Origin: an uncultured Chloroflexales bacterium
Lineage (GTDB): Bacteria; Chloroflexota; Chloroflexia; Chloroflexales; Chloroflexaceae
DNA length: 64,000 bases
Reading direction: 5' to 3'
Assembly: GCA_937902315.1 (NCBI GenBank)
Contig: CALGUG010000039.1
Coordinates: forward strand, 66,972 to 130,971
Shown: positions 52,894 through 60,895 of the stretch, piece by piece
Layout of the letters: each line of letters opens with the position of its first letter
Position numbering within the stretch: the first letter of the stretch is position 1
Program-made: the position numbers and the translations under genes
The notes under the pieces: generated by a model
What the model was told of the DNA's origin: nothing
Seen by the model: only the letters and a program-made list of their open reading frames with translations
The model's database searches: none

Positions 52894-53035
52894 GATAATC
52901 TACTCCTCTGCCAATTGGCATACATTGACCTATCTGTAGAGAGATGCGAATCGAAGGCTTTCGGTTACATATTGTGGCTATATGACCTTTATCAACAAAG
53001 CATTCAGAAAAAACAGAATCAGTCCAAAGACTGGC

Positions 53036-53065
53036 TTGACACGTCTAGCGAGCGTGTGTTAGTCT
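53036..53065 (+). promoter_or_regulatory. Promoter of the ABC-F leader transcript
   Basis: A perfect TTGACA at 53036-53041, 18 bases, then a weak TAGTCT (53060-53065). Confidence 0.4.
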
Positions 53066-53102
53066 ACGGAGGAGTATTCGCTGAGGTTTAGAGGAGTGGT
53101 TT

Positions 53103-53204
53103 ATGTTCTGGGATAGCTTCAACAACACATGGCGGAGCCATATCTCGGCCACTCTGCGCGCAAAACATAGGATCACTGTGTCTTGCGCGCCCTTGCAAAA
53201 CTAA
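53103..53204 (+). CDS. Putative 33-residue leader peptide upstream of the ABC-F gene
   Basis: ATG at 53103 with GAGGAG eight bases upstream; the frame reads MFWDSFNNTWRSHI... and ends at TAA 53202. It lies between a promoter and an intrinsic terminator, ahead of an ABC-F gene. That is the layout of ribosome-mediated attenuators known for antibiotic-resistance ABC-F genes. Within the frame GCGCGCAA and TTGCGCGC can pair (hairpin about 53155-53191), and TTGCAAAAC at its end can pair with GTTTGCAA beside the terminator. Coding by this frame is inferred. Confidence 0.5.
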   Translation: MFWDSFNNTWRSHISATLRAKHRITVSCAPLQN

Positions 53205-53229
53205 ACCTCACTTTTTGATAGCTGTTTGC

Positions 53230-53266
53230 AAACGTCGCGAGCCAGTGCGGTTTCGCGACGTTTTTT
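53230..53266 (+). terminator. Intrinsic terminator (possible attenuator) before the ABC-F gene
   Basis: AAACGTCGCGA/TCGCGACGTTT, an 11-bp stem with a 12-nt loop, then TTTTTTATTT. It ends about 55 bases before the ABC-F start. Confidence 0.85.
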
Positions 53267-53321
53267 ATTTGCCTAGCCGTCTGGCCGCTCTTTGCAGACT
53301 GATGAGAGCAGAGAAAGAACG

Positions 53322-54968
53322 ATGATTATCGCAGACATCAACAACATGGCACGCGTCCACGGCGGACGAACGATCTTTCGCAATCTCTCTTGGTCGATCC
53401 AAGAGCGCGAGAAGATCGGTTTGGTTGGCCCGAACGGCATTGGAAAATCGACGATTCTGTGCACTCTCGCTGGCATCGAAGCGCCCGACGAAGGCACGGT
53501 GACCCTGCGACGCGGCCTGCGAGTGGCCTATCTGCCCCAAGAGTACGAGGGCGATCCCGAGCGCTCGGTCTTCGATGAGCTGCTCGCGGCACGCGACGAT
53601 CTCGTTGCGCTCGAGGCGGCCATCGCCGAGGCCGAGGCCCAACTGGGCGATCCAGCGGTGATCGTCGATATGGATCGTATGGCGAAGGTGCTGCAGCGCC
53701 ACGAGCAGCTGCTGAACCAATGGCAAGAGCAGGGCGGCGGCCAGACCCACTCGCGCGCCGAGGCGCTTTTGCGCGAACTCGAGCTCGACGAGCGCCAATG
53801 GCAGCGCCCTATGAAGCTGCTGAGCGGCGGCCAGCGGAAACTGGTTGGTTTGGCGCGCTGTCTGCTGAGCGACCCCGATCTGCTGCTGCTCGACGAGCCA
53901 GACAACCATCTCGATATGGAGAAGAAGAGCCTGCTCGAGCGCATCATCAATCAATTCGACGGTGCGGTGGTGATCATCTCGCACGACCGCTATCTGCTCG
54001 ACGAGACGGTGCGCATCATCGCCGAGATCGAGCCTTCCGATAAGAGTATGGCGCGTATGAAGCGCTGGGAGGGCAACTACTCGTCGTATGTGACCCAAAA
54101 AGAGCTGGCGCTGATTCGTCAACAGCAGACTTACAGCTCGCAGCAGAAAGAGATCGAGCGTTTAGAGGCGGCCATCGCACGCTTTCGGGTCTGGCTGAAT
54201 ATCTCGCTGGACAGGCGGCACAAAACGCGCCTCCTCAACAAACAGCGCCAGATCGATCGCATGGAGAAGATCGAGCGGCCAGTCTTGGAGCGTCGCAAAA
54301 TGGCGCTCGAGTTCCGCCCACGGCTGCGGGGCGGTGCCAAAGCGATCGAGCTGCGGGGCATCGATAAATACTTCGGCGATCATATCATCTTTATGGGCGC
54401 CAGCGCCACGATTATGAACGGCGAGCGGGTCGGGATCGTCGGCCCGAACGGGGCGGGTAAATCGGTGCTGCTGCGAATGATTATGGGTGAGATCGAAGCC
54501 GACGCGGGCGAGATTTGGATCGGCCCGAGCATTCAGACCGCGTACTACGCTCAGCAGCACGAAACGCTCGATATGAACCAGACCCCGATCGAGGCGCTGC
54601 GAGCGCTCAAGCCGATGTACGAGGGCGAGGCGGTCGCCAAGCTGGGCAAGTTCCTCATTCCCTACGCGGCCTGCAACCAGCCGATCGCCAAACTTAGCGG
54701 CGGCGAAAAGAGCCGCGTTCAGCTCGCGCGCCTGATGCTGACGGGTGCCAACTGTCTGATTCTTGACGAGCCGACCAATAATCTCGATATCCCATCGGCG
54801 GAGGTGCTAGAGCAGTCGCTCGATAGCTTCGCGGGCACGGTGATCGTGGTCTCGCACGACCGCTACTTCCTCGACCGCGTGGTCGACCGCATCTTCGAGA
54901 TCCGCGATGGCGGCCTAAAGATCTATGAAGGTGGCTATAGCTACTACGAAGAGCACAAGGAGAGCTAA
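53322..54968 (+). CDS. ABC-F family ATPase
   Basis: 548 residues from the ATG at 53322. Two ABC domains without membrane segments: Walker A GPNGIGKST and GPNGAGKSV, signatures LSGGQRKLVGLA and LSGGEKSRVQLA, Walker B LLLLDEPDNHLD and LILDEPTNNLD, with a charged linker between (RQQQTYSSQQKEIERLEAAIARFRVW). ABC-F proteins act on the ribosome E site to rescue stalled or antibiotic-bound ribosomes, or to regulate translation. The first Walker B has DEPDNHLD, not DEPTNHLD. The attenuator-like leader upstream points to an antibiotic-responsive subgroup; drug class unknown. Confidence 0.92.
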   Translation: MIIADINNMARVHGGRTIFRNLSWSIQEREKIGLVGPNGIGKSTILCTLAGIEAPDEGTVTLRRGLRVAYLPQEYEGDPERSVFDELLAARDDLVALEAAIAEAEAQLGDPAVIVDMDRMAKVLQRHEQLLNQWQEQGGGQTHSRAEALLRELELDERQWQRPMKLLSGGQRKLVGLARCLLSDPDLLLLDEPDNHLDMEKKSLLERIINQFDGAVVIISHDRYLLDETVRIIAEIEPSDKSMARMKRWEGNYSSYVTQKELALIRQQQTYSSQQKEIERLEAAIARFRVWLNISLDRRHKTRLLNKQRQIDRMEKIERPVLERRKMALEFRPRLRGGAKAIELRGIDKYFGDHIIFMGASATIMNGERVGIVGPNGAGKSVLLRMIMGEIEADAGEIWIGPSIQTAYYAQQHETLDMNQTPIEALRALKPMYEGEAVAKLGKFLIPYAACNQPIAKLSGGEKSRVQLARLMLTGANCLILDEPTNNLDIPSAEVLEQSLDSFAGTVIVVSHDRYFLDRVVDRIFEIRDGGLKIYEGGYSYYEEHKES

Positions 54969-55753
54969 GGGCTGGAACGGCGGGCCTGCAGCGTTTTGCT
55001 GATGCGCTCGAGGGCCTCGCGCAAAGTGCTTAGCTCGCGCTCGATCAGCCAAGCGCCATAGTCGTCAAGCCGCTCTAGCTCGCCGTGAATGCTGAGCATA
55101 CTGGTTCGGGCGCGCGCGATCTGCTCGCAAGTGGGTGTGACCCAAGCGGGCAGATCGGCCGCTTGACGACGCTCGGGCAGCGACCCCGCATTCTGCGGGT
55201 TATCCACAATGCTGCTCTCAAACTGCTGCTCGGCTAGCTCGCTCTGTTCCTCATCGCGCCCGACCACAAAGTTGCGCAGGGTTCCTTCGCGCTGCAGGGT
55301 GTTTAGGGCGCGCTGCACATCACAAATACGTGGGCTGCACTCGCTTTCGAGCATGGTGTCGAGCACGCTGGGCGGGGTAGAGGGTCGCGCCACTAGCGCG
55401 GCGACGCTCTGGTTGAAGTGGCCGCTGATCACAGCCTCGCGAAAACGGCTGTCGCGCTGGGCTGCCAGATGGATGTTGAGCAGGCGCTCGGCCACATCGG
55501 GGCTGGTGCCGGTGACTTCGAGGAAGAGATACCAACGCCCTTCGTCGGCGATACTGCGCGCTTGGCTGAGCCAGGTCGCAGCGTCGAGCAGGGCCTCTCC
55601 GCGTCGGCGGCGATCCATAAGGTAGTTGCGGGCGATCTCGATCAACTCGTGACCGAGTTTGTTGGCTTCGGCTGGAAGAACCACCTCTTCGAGGCGCAAA
55701 CCGGGCTGACTCGGCGACAGGTCGCCGACACGCTTCAGGCTTGGTTTGACCAT
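54965..55753 (-). CDS. DUF3102-like / uncharacterised helical protein
   Basis: 262 residues from the ATG at 55753, with GAGGAG eight bases upstream. The central part (LIEIARNYLMDRRRRGEALLDAATWLSQARSIADEGRWYLFLEVTG...ERLLNIHLAAQRDSRFREAV) resembles DUF3102, found on plasmid- and phage-related DNA-binding proteins. The C-terminal half (about 180-262) is helical and charged. The gene is convergent with the ABC-F gene and overlaps its end by four bases. Function unknown. Confidence 0.55.
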   Translation of the reverse strand: MVKPSLKRVGDLSPSQPGLRLEEVVLPAEANKLGHELIEIARNYLMDRRRRGEALLDAATWLSQARSIADEGRWYLFLEVTGTSPDVAERLLNIHLAAQRDSRFREAVISGHFNQSVAALVARPSTPPSVLDTMLESECSPRICDVQRALNTLQREGTLRNFVVGRDEEQSELAEQQFESSIVDNPQNAGSLPERRQAADLPAWVTPTCEQIARARTSMLSIHGELERLDDYGAWLIERELSTLREALERISKTLQARRSSP

Positions 55754-56029
55754 CGGCCATCTCCTCACACAACCCAAACCGATCTTGCGATGCTACTGGG
55801 TGGATGTCTTAACTATACCACGCCTGTCCAGTTCTTAACCAGCATACACAATCACGAGCAGGCTGCCAAAAGCGCTTGAAGAGCGCGTCTACATGCCGTA
55901 TGATGAAACAATTGGCAGATCTCATTTTCTGGGCTGTGTAGCAATTTTCCGAACATTTCGGTACATATAAAGTAGGCGGTATTGCTGCCTGTTTTTTCCG
56001 CTCTCTATCTGTTTAAAAGGCGATCAATT

Positions 56030-57130
56030 ATGGATCTTACAGGCCATACGATTGGGTCATACAAACTGCTTGAAAAGCTTCAGAACGACAAACCGGGCAT
56101 GAGCGAAGTCTATCGGGCTTACGATAACCTACATAACAGGCAGGTCGCGGTTAAAGTTCTCTCGGGCGCACTGGCGCGCAATCCCGCCTTTATTCAGCGC
56201 TTTCAACAAGAGGCGCGCGTCTTGTCTCGTCTCCAACATCCTTCGATTGTGTCGTTGTACGATAGCGGAACCAGCGAGAGCTACGACTATCTGGTGATGG
56301 AATATATGGCGGGCGGCTCCTTGGCTGGCTTGATCCAGCGCGAAGGCCCGCTACCGCTCGAGCGAGTGCTACGCATCACCGAGGCAATCGCTTCGGCGCT
56401 CGACTACGCTCACGCCCCGCCCTTTCAACTGGTTCACCGCGATGTGAAGCCCGCCAATATCTTGCTCGACGCGCATGGCAATCCCAAGCTGAGCGACTTC
56501 GGCTTGGTGAAGGTGGCGGAGGCTCATCTCACCATCGTTGGGCAGCGCTTCGGTACACCCGCCTATATGCCGCCCGAACAGGCCTTCCCTTCGGGCGAGA
56601 TCGGCAGCCCAACCAACGTCGGTCCATGGACCGATATCTATTCCTTGGGTGTGGTTGTCTTCCAAATGCTGACCAAGCAGTTACCCTTCCGTGGCACTGT
56701 CGACGAACTGCTTAACGCTCAGCAGAACCAAGTTCCGCCCTCATTATTGGCCTTTCGCCCCGAGCTTTCGCCCATGCTCGATGAAGCCGTTCAGAAAGCG
56801 CTACGCAAACGCTCGACAGAGCGCTATCACAGCGCAGGAGCCTTTGCAGCCGCGCTACGTCAGGCTGCCTATCACACGCCAATGGCCCAAGCGGGCGGCT
56901 ATCGCCCCCCTGTGATCGCGCAGATCCCGCCGACGAGCCAAGCCGCCTATGCGCCTCAGCCAACACCAAGCAGCCAGCCTTCGTTTTCGCAAGCTCAGCT
57001 CTACGCTTCCTTGAACCCGCCTGTAAGCGAGCCTCAACGCAGCCGCATGCTCTCGATCGTGATCTGGATGCTGATCGCCATGGTTGTGATCGCGATCATC
57101 TGCTTGTTGGTGCTGCTGGTGTTGTTATAA
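56030..57130 (+). CDS. Membrane-anchored Ser/Thr protein kinase
   Basis: 366 residues from the ATG at 56030. A Hanks-type kinase with VAVKVLSG (catalytic Lys), LVMEYMAGG, catalytic loop LVHRDVKPANILLD, DFGLVK and GTPAYMPPEQA. The glycine loop is degenerate (LQNDKPGMSEVYRAYD). A Pro/Gln-rich linker (about 285-340) leads to a C-terminal membrane helix ending in VVIAIICLLVLLVLL, with nothing outside the membrane. The kinase domain is therefore held at the inner face. No cognate phosphatase is near. Confidence 0.92.
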   Translation: MDLTGHTIGSYKLLEKLQNDKPGMSEVYRAYDNLHNRQVAVKVLSGALARNPAFIQRFQQEARVLSRLQHPSIVSLYDSGTSESYDYLVMEYMAGGSLAGLIQREGPLPLERVLRITEAIASALDYAHAPPFQLVHRDVKPANILLDAHGNPKLSDFGLVKVAEAHLTIVGQRFGTPAYMPPEQAFPSGEIGSPTNVGPWTDIYSLGVVVFQMLTKQLPFRGTVDELLNAQQNQVPPSLLAFRPELSPMLDEAVQKALRKRSTERYHSAGAFAAALRQAAYHTPMAQAGGYRPPVIAQIPPTSQAAYAPQPTPSSQPSFSQAQLYASLNPPVSEPQRSRMLSIVIWMLIAMVVIAIICLLVLLVLL

Positions 57131-57194
57131 GCCACTGTCCTTTTGTTGGCGTGCCTTTTGCTAGCTTTCAAGCAAGCACTTGTTTGCACAACTC

Positions 57195-57275
57195 TGGCGG
57201 AGGGTTTGCTTGCTCCCATTCGATCCTTGGCGCGTCCGCCTTCGGCTACAAAAGTCCCCATCTCGCATGCAGGCT
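57195..57275 (+). repeat. Dispersed intergenic repeat, copy 13
   Basis: Core GCGCGTCCGCCTTCGGCTACAAA at 57230-57252, preceded by GGCGGAGGGTTTGCTTGCTCCCATTCGATCCTTG. Confidence 0.85.
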
Positions 57276-57432
57276 GCTTGCGAGCGCTGCTTGCAACGCT
57301 GGCAGCGCTGCGCTATGCTGCTCTCCTGCTTGGCAGGAGCTATGCATTACCCAAAGCCGCGTCGGCAGCAAAAGGCGATATGTCGCATACCATCGCGGGA
57401 GTATCCTTGAGAGCACGAAACGGGGAGCATTC

Positions 57433-57477
57433 ACCCCCTCTCCCGCACTGCGGGAGAGGGGGCCGGGGGGTGAGGGC
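57433..57477. repeat. CCCTC hairpin repeat
   Basis: CCCCCTCTCCCGCA and its complement meet almost directly (57434-57447, 57449-57462), followed by GCCGGGGGGTGAGGG. It is the inverse of the element at 40241-40287. Short elements of this type occur in unrelated bacteria. Confidence 0.75.
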
Positions 57478-57550
57478 AGCTAGCCGCTCTGATAGCCGAA
57501 GGCGGACGCGCTTGAGACCGCATGGAAGGGAGAGAGCAAGCCGCCCAAAG
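57478..57550 (-). repeat. Dispersed intergenic repeat, copy 14
   Basis: Core TGATAGCCGAAGGCGGACGCGC at 57490-57511, then TTGAGACCGCATGGAAGG and GCAAGCCGCC. With copy 13 it brackets the CCCTC hairpin in the 57131-57702 gap, which holds no gene. Confidence 0.85.
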
Positions 57551-57702
57551 CATGAAAAACGGCTTCACATGCGCTCGCTGGAACATATCGAAGGCCGTTT
57601 TAGAGCATGCTATCGCCAAAAGCTCCTCATTAGGCTAGACAGAAAACACAGAGTAGCATACAATTGAAAAGACTCAGACGATTAGATAAGGAGATGTATC
57701 CT

Positions 57703-59844
57703 ATGGCAAAGGTGAGTGCTGGTGTGCTCTTTACGCCAATCCCAGAGCGTATCGAACGGCTCCATGATTTGGCCTATAACCTCTGGTGGACGTGGCATAA
57801 CGAGGCCCAAGAACTATACCGTCAAATCGACCCGGCCTTGTGGGAATTGGTATACCACAACCCTGTAGATTTCTTACGGGAGGTTCGTCAGCACACACTT
57901 GAGGCGGCTGCAGCGAATCCTGCATATCTCCAACAGTATGATGCAGTAATCAGTGCCTTCGATGCCTATATGGGCGAAACCTCGACTTGGTTCACCAAAC
58001 ACTACCCCGATATGCAGAACGAAACGATCGCTTACTTTAGCGCCGAGTTCGGTCTGCACGAATCATTGCCGATCTATTCGGGCGGTTTGGGTATCCTTTC
58101 GGGCGATCACACCAAAGAAGCCAGCGATATGGGCTTACCCTTTGTGGGCGTGGGCTTTATCTATCCGCAAGGCTACTTCCGTCAGCGTCTCGACCATAGC
58201 GGCTGGCAGTTTGCCGAATACAACAAGCTCAACTTCTCTAATGTTTCGGCCACTCCGGCGCTCACGCCCGATGGCAAAGAAGTAGTGGTTGAGGTCGAAT
58301 TGCCCGGACGCACAATCTACGCCAAAGTCTATCGCTTCCAAAACGGTCGCAACCCACTCTTCTTGATGGATACGGATATTCACCCCAATAGTCCGCGCGA
58401 CCGCGAACTCTCGGCGCGTCTCTACGGCGGCGACCAAGAGATGCGTATCTCGCAAGAGATCGTTCTGGGCATCGGCGGTGTGCGCGCCCTGCGCAAGCTC
58501 GGTATCAACCCGACCGTTTGGCATATGAACGAAGGCCACTCTGCATTCCTCGTATTAGAGTTGCTGCGCGAAAAGATTCAGGCTGGTGTGCCCTATGAAG
58601 AGGCCGTGCGCGAGATTCAGGCGCGCTCGATCTTCACAACCCACACGCCTGTTCCGGCTGGCAACGACGCCTTCCCCTTCCATTTGATGGAACAGTTCTT
58701 TGCGCAGTATTGGCCACAACTTGGCCTCTCGCAGGAAGATTTTCTTAACTTGGCGCGCCAGGATCAGCATTGGGGTCCCACCTTTGCGATGACTGTGCTA
58801 GCCATTCGCTTTGCCAGCCGCCGCAATGGCGTGAGCAAGCTGCATGGCCATGTAGCTCGTGGTATGTGGAACTGGCTCTTCCCCGGCACCCCCCAAGACG
58901 AGGTGCCAATCACGTCGATCACCAACGGCGTGCATACTGGTACATGGCTCGCACCCGAACTTCGAAAACTGTACGACGAATATCTGCCCGCTAACTGGAC
59001 CGATACAGTCGACGACAAGAAAACTTGGGAGCCGATCCGAAACATTCCCGATAAAAAGCTCTGGGAAGTTAAGCGCAAACTGAAGAGCGATCTGGTGCAC
59101 TTTGTGCGCTCGCGCACCCAAGCGCGCCTGCAACGCATGGGCCAACACGCCCTCGTTTCATCGCTGCTCGACGAAAATGCGCTTACGATCGGTTTCGCGC
59201 GCCGCTTCGCGACCTACAAGCGCGCGACGCTGCTCTTCCGCGATCTAGAACGGCTCAAGGCGATTTTGAATATGCCGGGCCGCCCTGTACAGGTGATCTT
59301 TAGTGGTAAGGCTCACCCGGCCGACGATCCGGGCAAGCACTTTATTCAAGATGTCTATCAGCTCTCGATGCAACCCGGCCTTGCTGGTAAAATCATCTTC
59401 ATCGAAGAGTACGATATCTGCGTCGGTCAGAAGCTGGTGCAAGGCGTCGACGTATGGCTCAACAACCCGCGTCGCCCGCACGAAGCCAGCGGCACTAGCG
59501 GCCAGAAGGCCAGCCTAAATGGCGCGCCCAACCTGAGTATTCTCGACGGTTGGTGGCCAGAAGCCTACAATGGCAAGAATGGCTGGAAGATCGGCGAAGA
59601 GCGCGAGTATCAGAACTACGACGAGCAAGACTGGTTCGACGCTCAGGATCTCTACAACGTGCTCGAGACTCAGGTCATTCCGACCTATTACGATCAAGAC
59701 GAAGAGGGCATCTCTGCGCGCTGGATCGAGATCTGCAAAGAGGCGATCGTTACCTGCGCGCCGCAGTTTAGCATGCGCCGTATGGTGGCCGAATACACCA
59801 ACGAGCTCTATATCCCGGCAGCCCGCGAGGCCAAAGGGCTCTAA
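57703..59844 (+). CDS. glgP: Alpha-glucan (glycogen/maltodextrin) phosphorylase, GT35 short type
   Basis: 713 residues from the ATG at 57703, with TAAGGAG eight bases upstream. It releases glucose-1-phosphate from glycogen or maltodextrins using pyridoxal phosphate. The N-terminal DUF3417 region (RIERLHDLAYNLWWTWHNEAQELY) marks the short bacterial/archaeal branch. Core motifs: EFGLHESLPIYSGGLGILSGDH, WHMNEGHSAF, FTTHTPVPAGND, and the cofactor-lysine site EASGTSGQKASLNGAPNLS. It could process glucans imported by the transporters in this window. The gene is monocistronic. Confidence 0.95.
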   Translation: MAKVSAGVLFTPIPERIERLHDLAYNLWWTWHNEAQELYRQIDPALWELVYHNPVDFLREVRQHTLEAAAANPAYLQQYDAVISAFDAYMGETSTWFTKHYPDMQNETIAYFSAEFGLHESLPIYSGGLGILSGDHTKEASDMGLPFVGVGFIYPQGYFRQRLDHSGWQFAEYNKLNFSNVSATPALTPDGKEVVVEVELPGRTIYAKVYRFQNGRNPLFLMDTDIHPNSPRDRELSARLYGGDQEMRISQEIVLGIGGVRALRKLGINPTVWHMNEGHSAFLVLELLREKIQAGVPYEEAVREIQARSIFTTHTPVPAGNDAFPFHLMEQFFAQYWPQLGLSQEDFLNLARQDQHWGPTFAMTVLAIRFASRRNGVSKLHGHVARGMWNWLFPGTPQDEVPITSITNGVHTGTWLAPELRKLYDEYLPANWTDTVDDKKTWEPIRNIPDKKLWEVKRKLKSDLVHFVRSRTQARLQRMGQHALVSSLLDENALTIGFARRFATYKRATLLFRDLERLKAILNMPGRPVQVIFSGKAHPADDPGKHFIQDVYQLSMQPGLAGKIIFIEEYDICVGQKLVQGVDVWLNNPRRPHEASGTSGQKASLNGAPNLSILDGWWPEAYNGKNGWKIGEEREYQNYDEQDWFDAQDLYNVLETQVIPTYYDQDEEGISARWIEICKEAIVTCAPQFSMRRMVAEYTNELYIPAAREAKGL

Positions 59845-59850
59845 ACTCGT

Positions 59851-59876
59851 ATCCTAAGCCTGTCGAAGAGTACGGG
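59851..59876 (-). repeat. CCTTCGACAGG-type short repeat (degenerate)
   Basis: TCCTAAGCCTGTCGAAGAGTACGG just after the phosphorylase stop, the reverse form of the motif at 25720 and 43029. Confidence 0.5.
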
Positions 59877-59904
59877 AAACATTGCTAACGATAATGTGTA
59901 AAGA

Positions 59905-59934
59905 GAAGAAGGTCGCTCTTAGGCGGCCTTCTTC
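59905..59934 (+). terminator. Terminator-like hairpin after glgP
   Basis: GAAGAAGGTCGC/GCGGCCTTCTTC (one G-T pair), 6-nt loop, with only a short T-tract in the right arm. Confidence 0.6.
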
Positions 59935-59949
59935 ATTGTGAATTAAACT

Positions 59950-60726
59950 ATGCTATACCTTGTTGCTACCCCCATCGGAAATCTGGGCGATATTACGCTG
60001 CGCGCCTTGGAAGTGCTGCGCGAGGTCGATATCGTCGCCAGCGAAGATACCCGCAAAACCGGCATTCTGCTCAAGCACTTCGATATCAAAAAGCCCCAAG
60101 TCACCTTCCACGAGCATAACGAGCGCCAAGCAGTTGCGCGCGTTATTGGCCTGCTCGAGAGCGGCAAAAAGGTCGCGCTGGTCACCGATGCAGGCACGCC
60201 CGGTATCGCCGATCCGGGCTATGTGCTGGTGCGGGCCGCCGTCGAGCGCAATATCCCGGTCAGTATGGCGCCCGGCCCGACCGGACTGATTATGGCGCTG
60301 GTGCTCTCGGGCCTGCCGGTGCATAGCTTTACCTTTCGTGGCTTCCCGCCCCGCAAAAGCGGCCAACGGCGGCGCTTCTTCGAGATCGATCAGAACGCGC
60401 CCCATACTTTGGTCTTTTATGAAAGCCCCTACCGCCTGATCGAAACGCTGGAAGATGCCTTGGCTGTCTATGGCGATCGCGAGGCAGCGGTGGCCAATGA
60501 CCTGACCAAGCTCTATGAGCGAGTCGATCGTGGCAAGCTCTCTGAGCTGATCGCAGCGCTCGGCGAGAGCAACAATGTGCGCGGCGAATATATCATTGTG
60601 ATCGCTGGCGCAGAAGAGCAGCGCAGCAAAAAGCGGGTCTATATTCGCAAAGACCGCGACCTCGACCCAGAAGATGAGGAAGAGGACGTTGAAGACGAGG
60701 ATGAAGCGCTCGAAGATGATGAATAG
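59950..60726 (+). CDS. rsmI: 16S rRNA (cytidine-1402 2'-O)-methyltransferase RsmI
   Basis: 258 residues. SAM-dependent methylation of C1402 in 16S rRNA. Tetrapyrrole-methylase fold with LYLVATPIGNLGDITLRALEVL, ASEDTRKTGILLKHF, VTDAGTPGIADPGY, PGPTGLIMALVLSGLP and YESPYRLIETLEDAL. The usual C-terminal helix domain of about 50 residues is replaced by a short linker and a strongly acidic tail (about 235-258, almost all Asp/Glu). That tail is odd for an RNA-binding enzyme. Confidence 0.94.
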   Translation: MLYLVATPIGNLGDITLRALEVLREVDIVASEDTRKTGILLKHFDIKKPQVTFHEHNERQAVARVIGLLESGKKVALVTDAGTPGIADPGYVLVRAAVERNIPVSMAPGPTGLIMALVLSGLPVHSFTFRGFPPRKSGQRRRFFEIDQNAPHTLVFYESPYRLIETLEDALAVYGDREAAVANDLTKLYERVDRGKLSELIAALGESNNVRGEYIIVIAGAEEQRSKKRVYIRKDRDLDPEDEEEDVEDEDEALEDDE

Positions 60727-60744
60727 GCCGATATGGCCAACTCA

Positions 60745-60787
60745 AAAGCGAGAAGTATCACACGGAAATGTGATACTTCTCGCTTTT
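60745..60787 (+). terminator. Rho-independent terminator after rsmI
   Basis: A perfect 18-bp stem (60745-60762, 60769-60786) with loop CGGAAA, followed by TTTTT. Confidence 0.95.
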
Positions 60788-60895
60788 TAACCTTATTGCT
60801 GACTTGAAAAGCAAATATGGAAATAATATGCTGGTATAATCACTTAAAATAGATCTTGCTCTTTCCTTGCCCTCAACTAGCCCTAGGTGTAGCTT

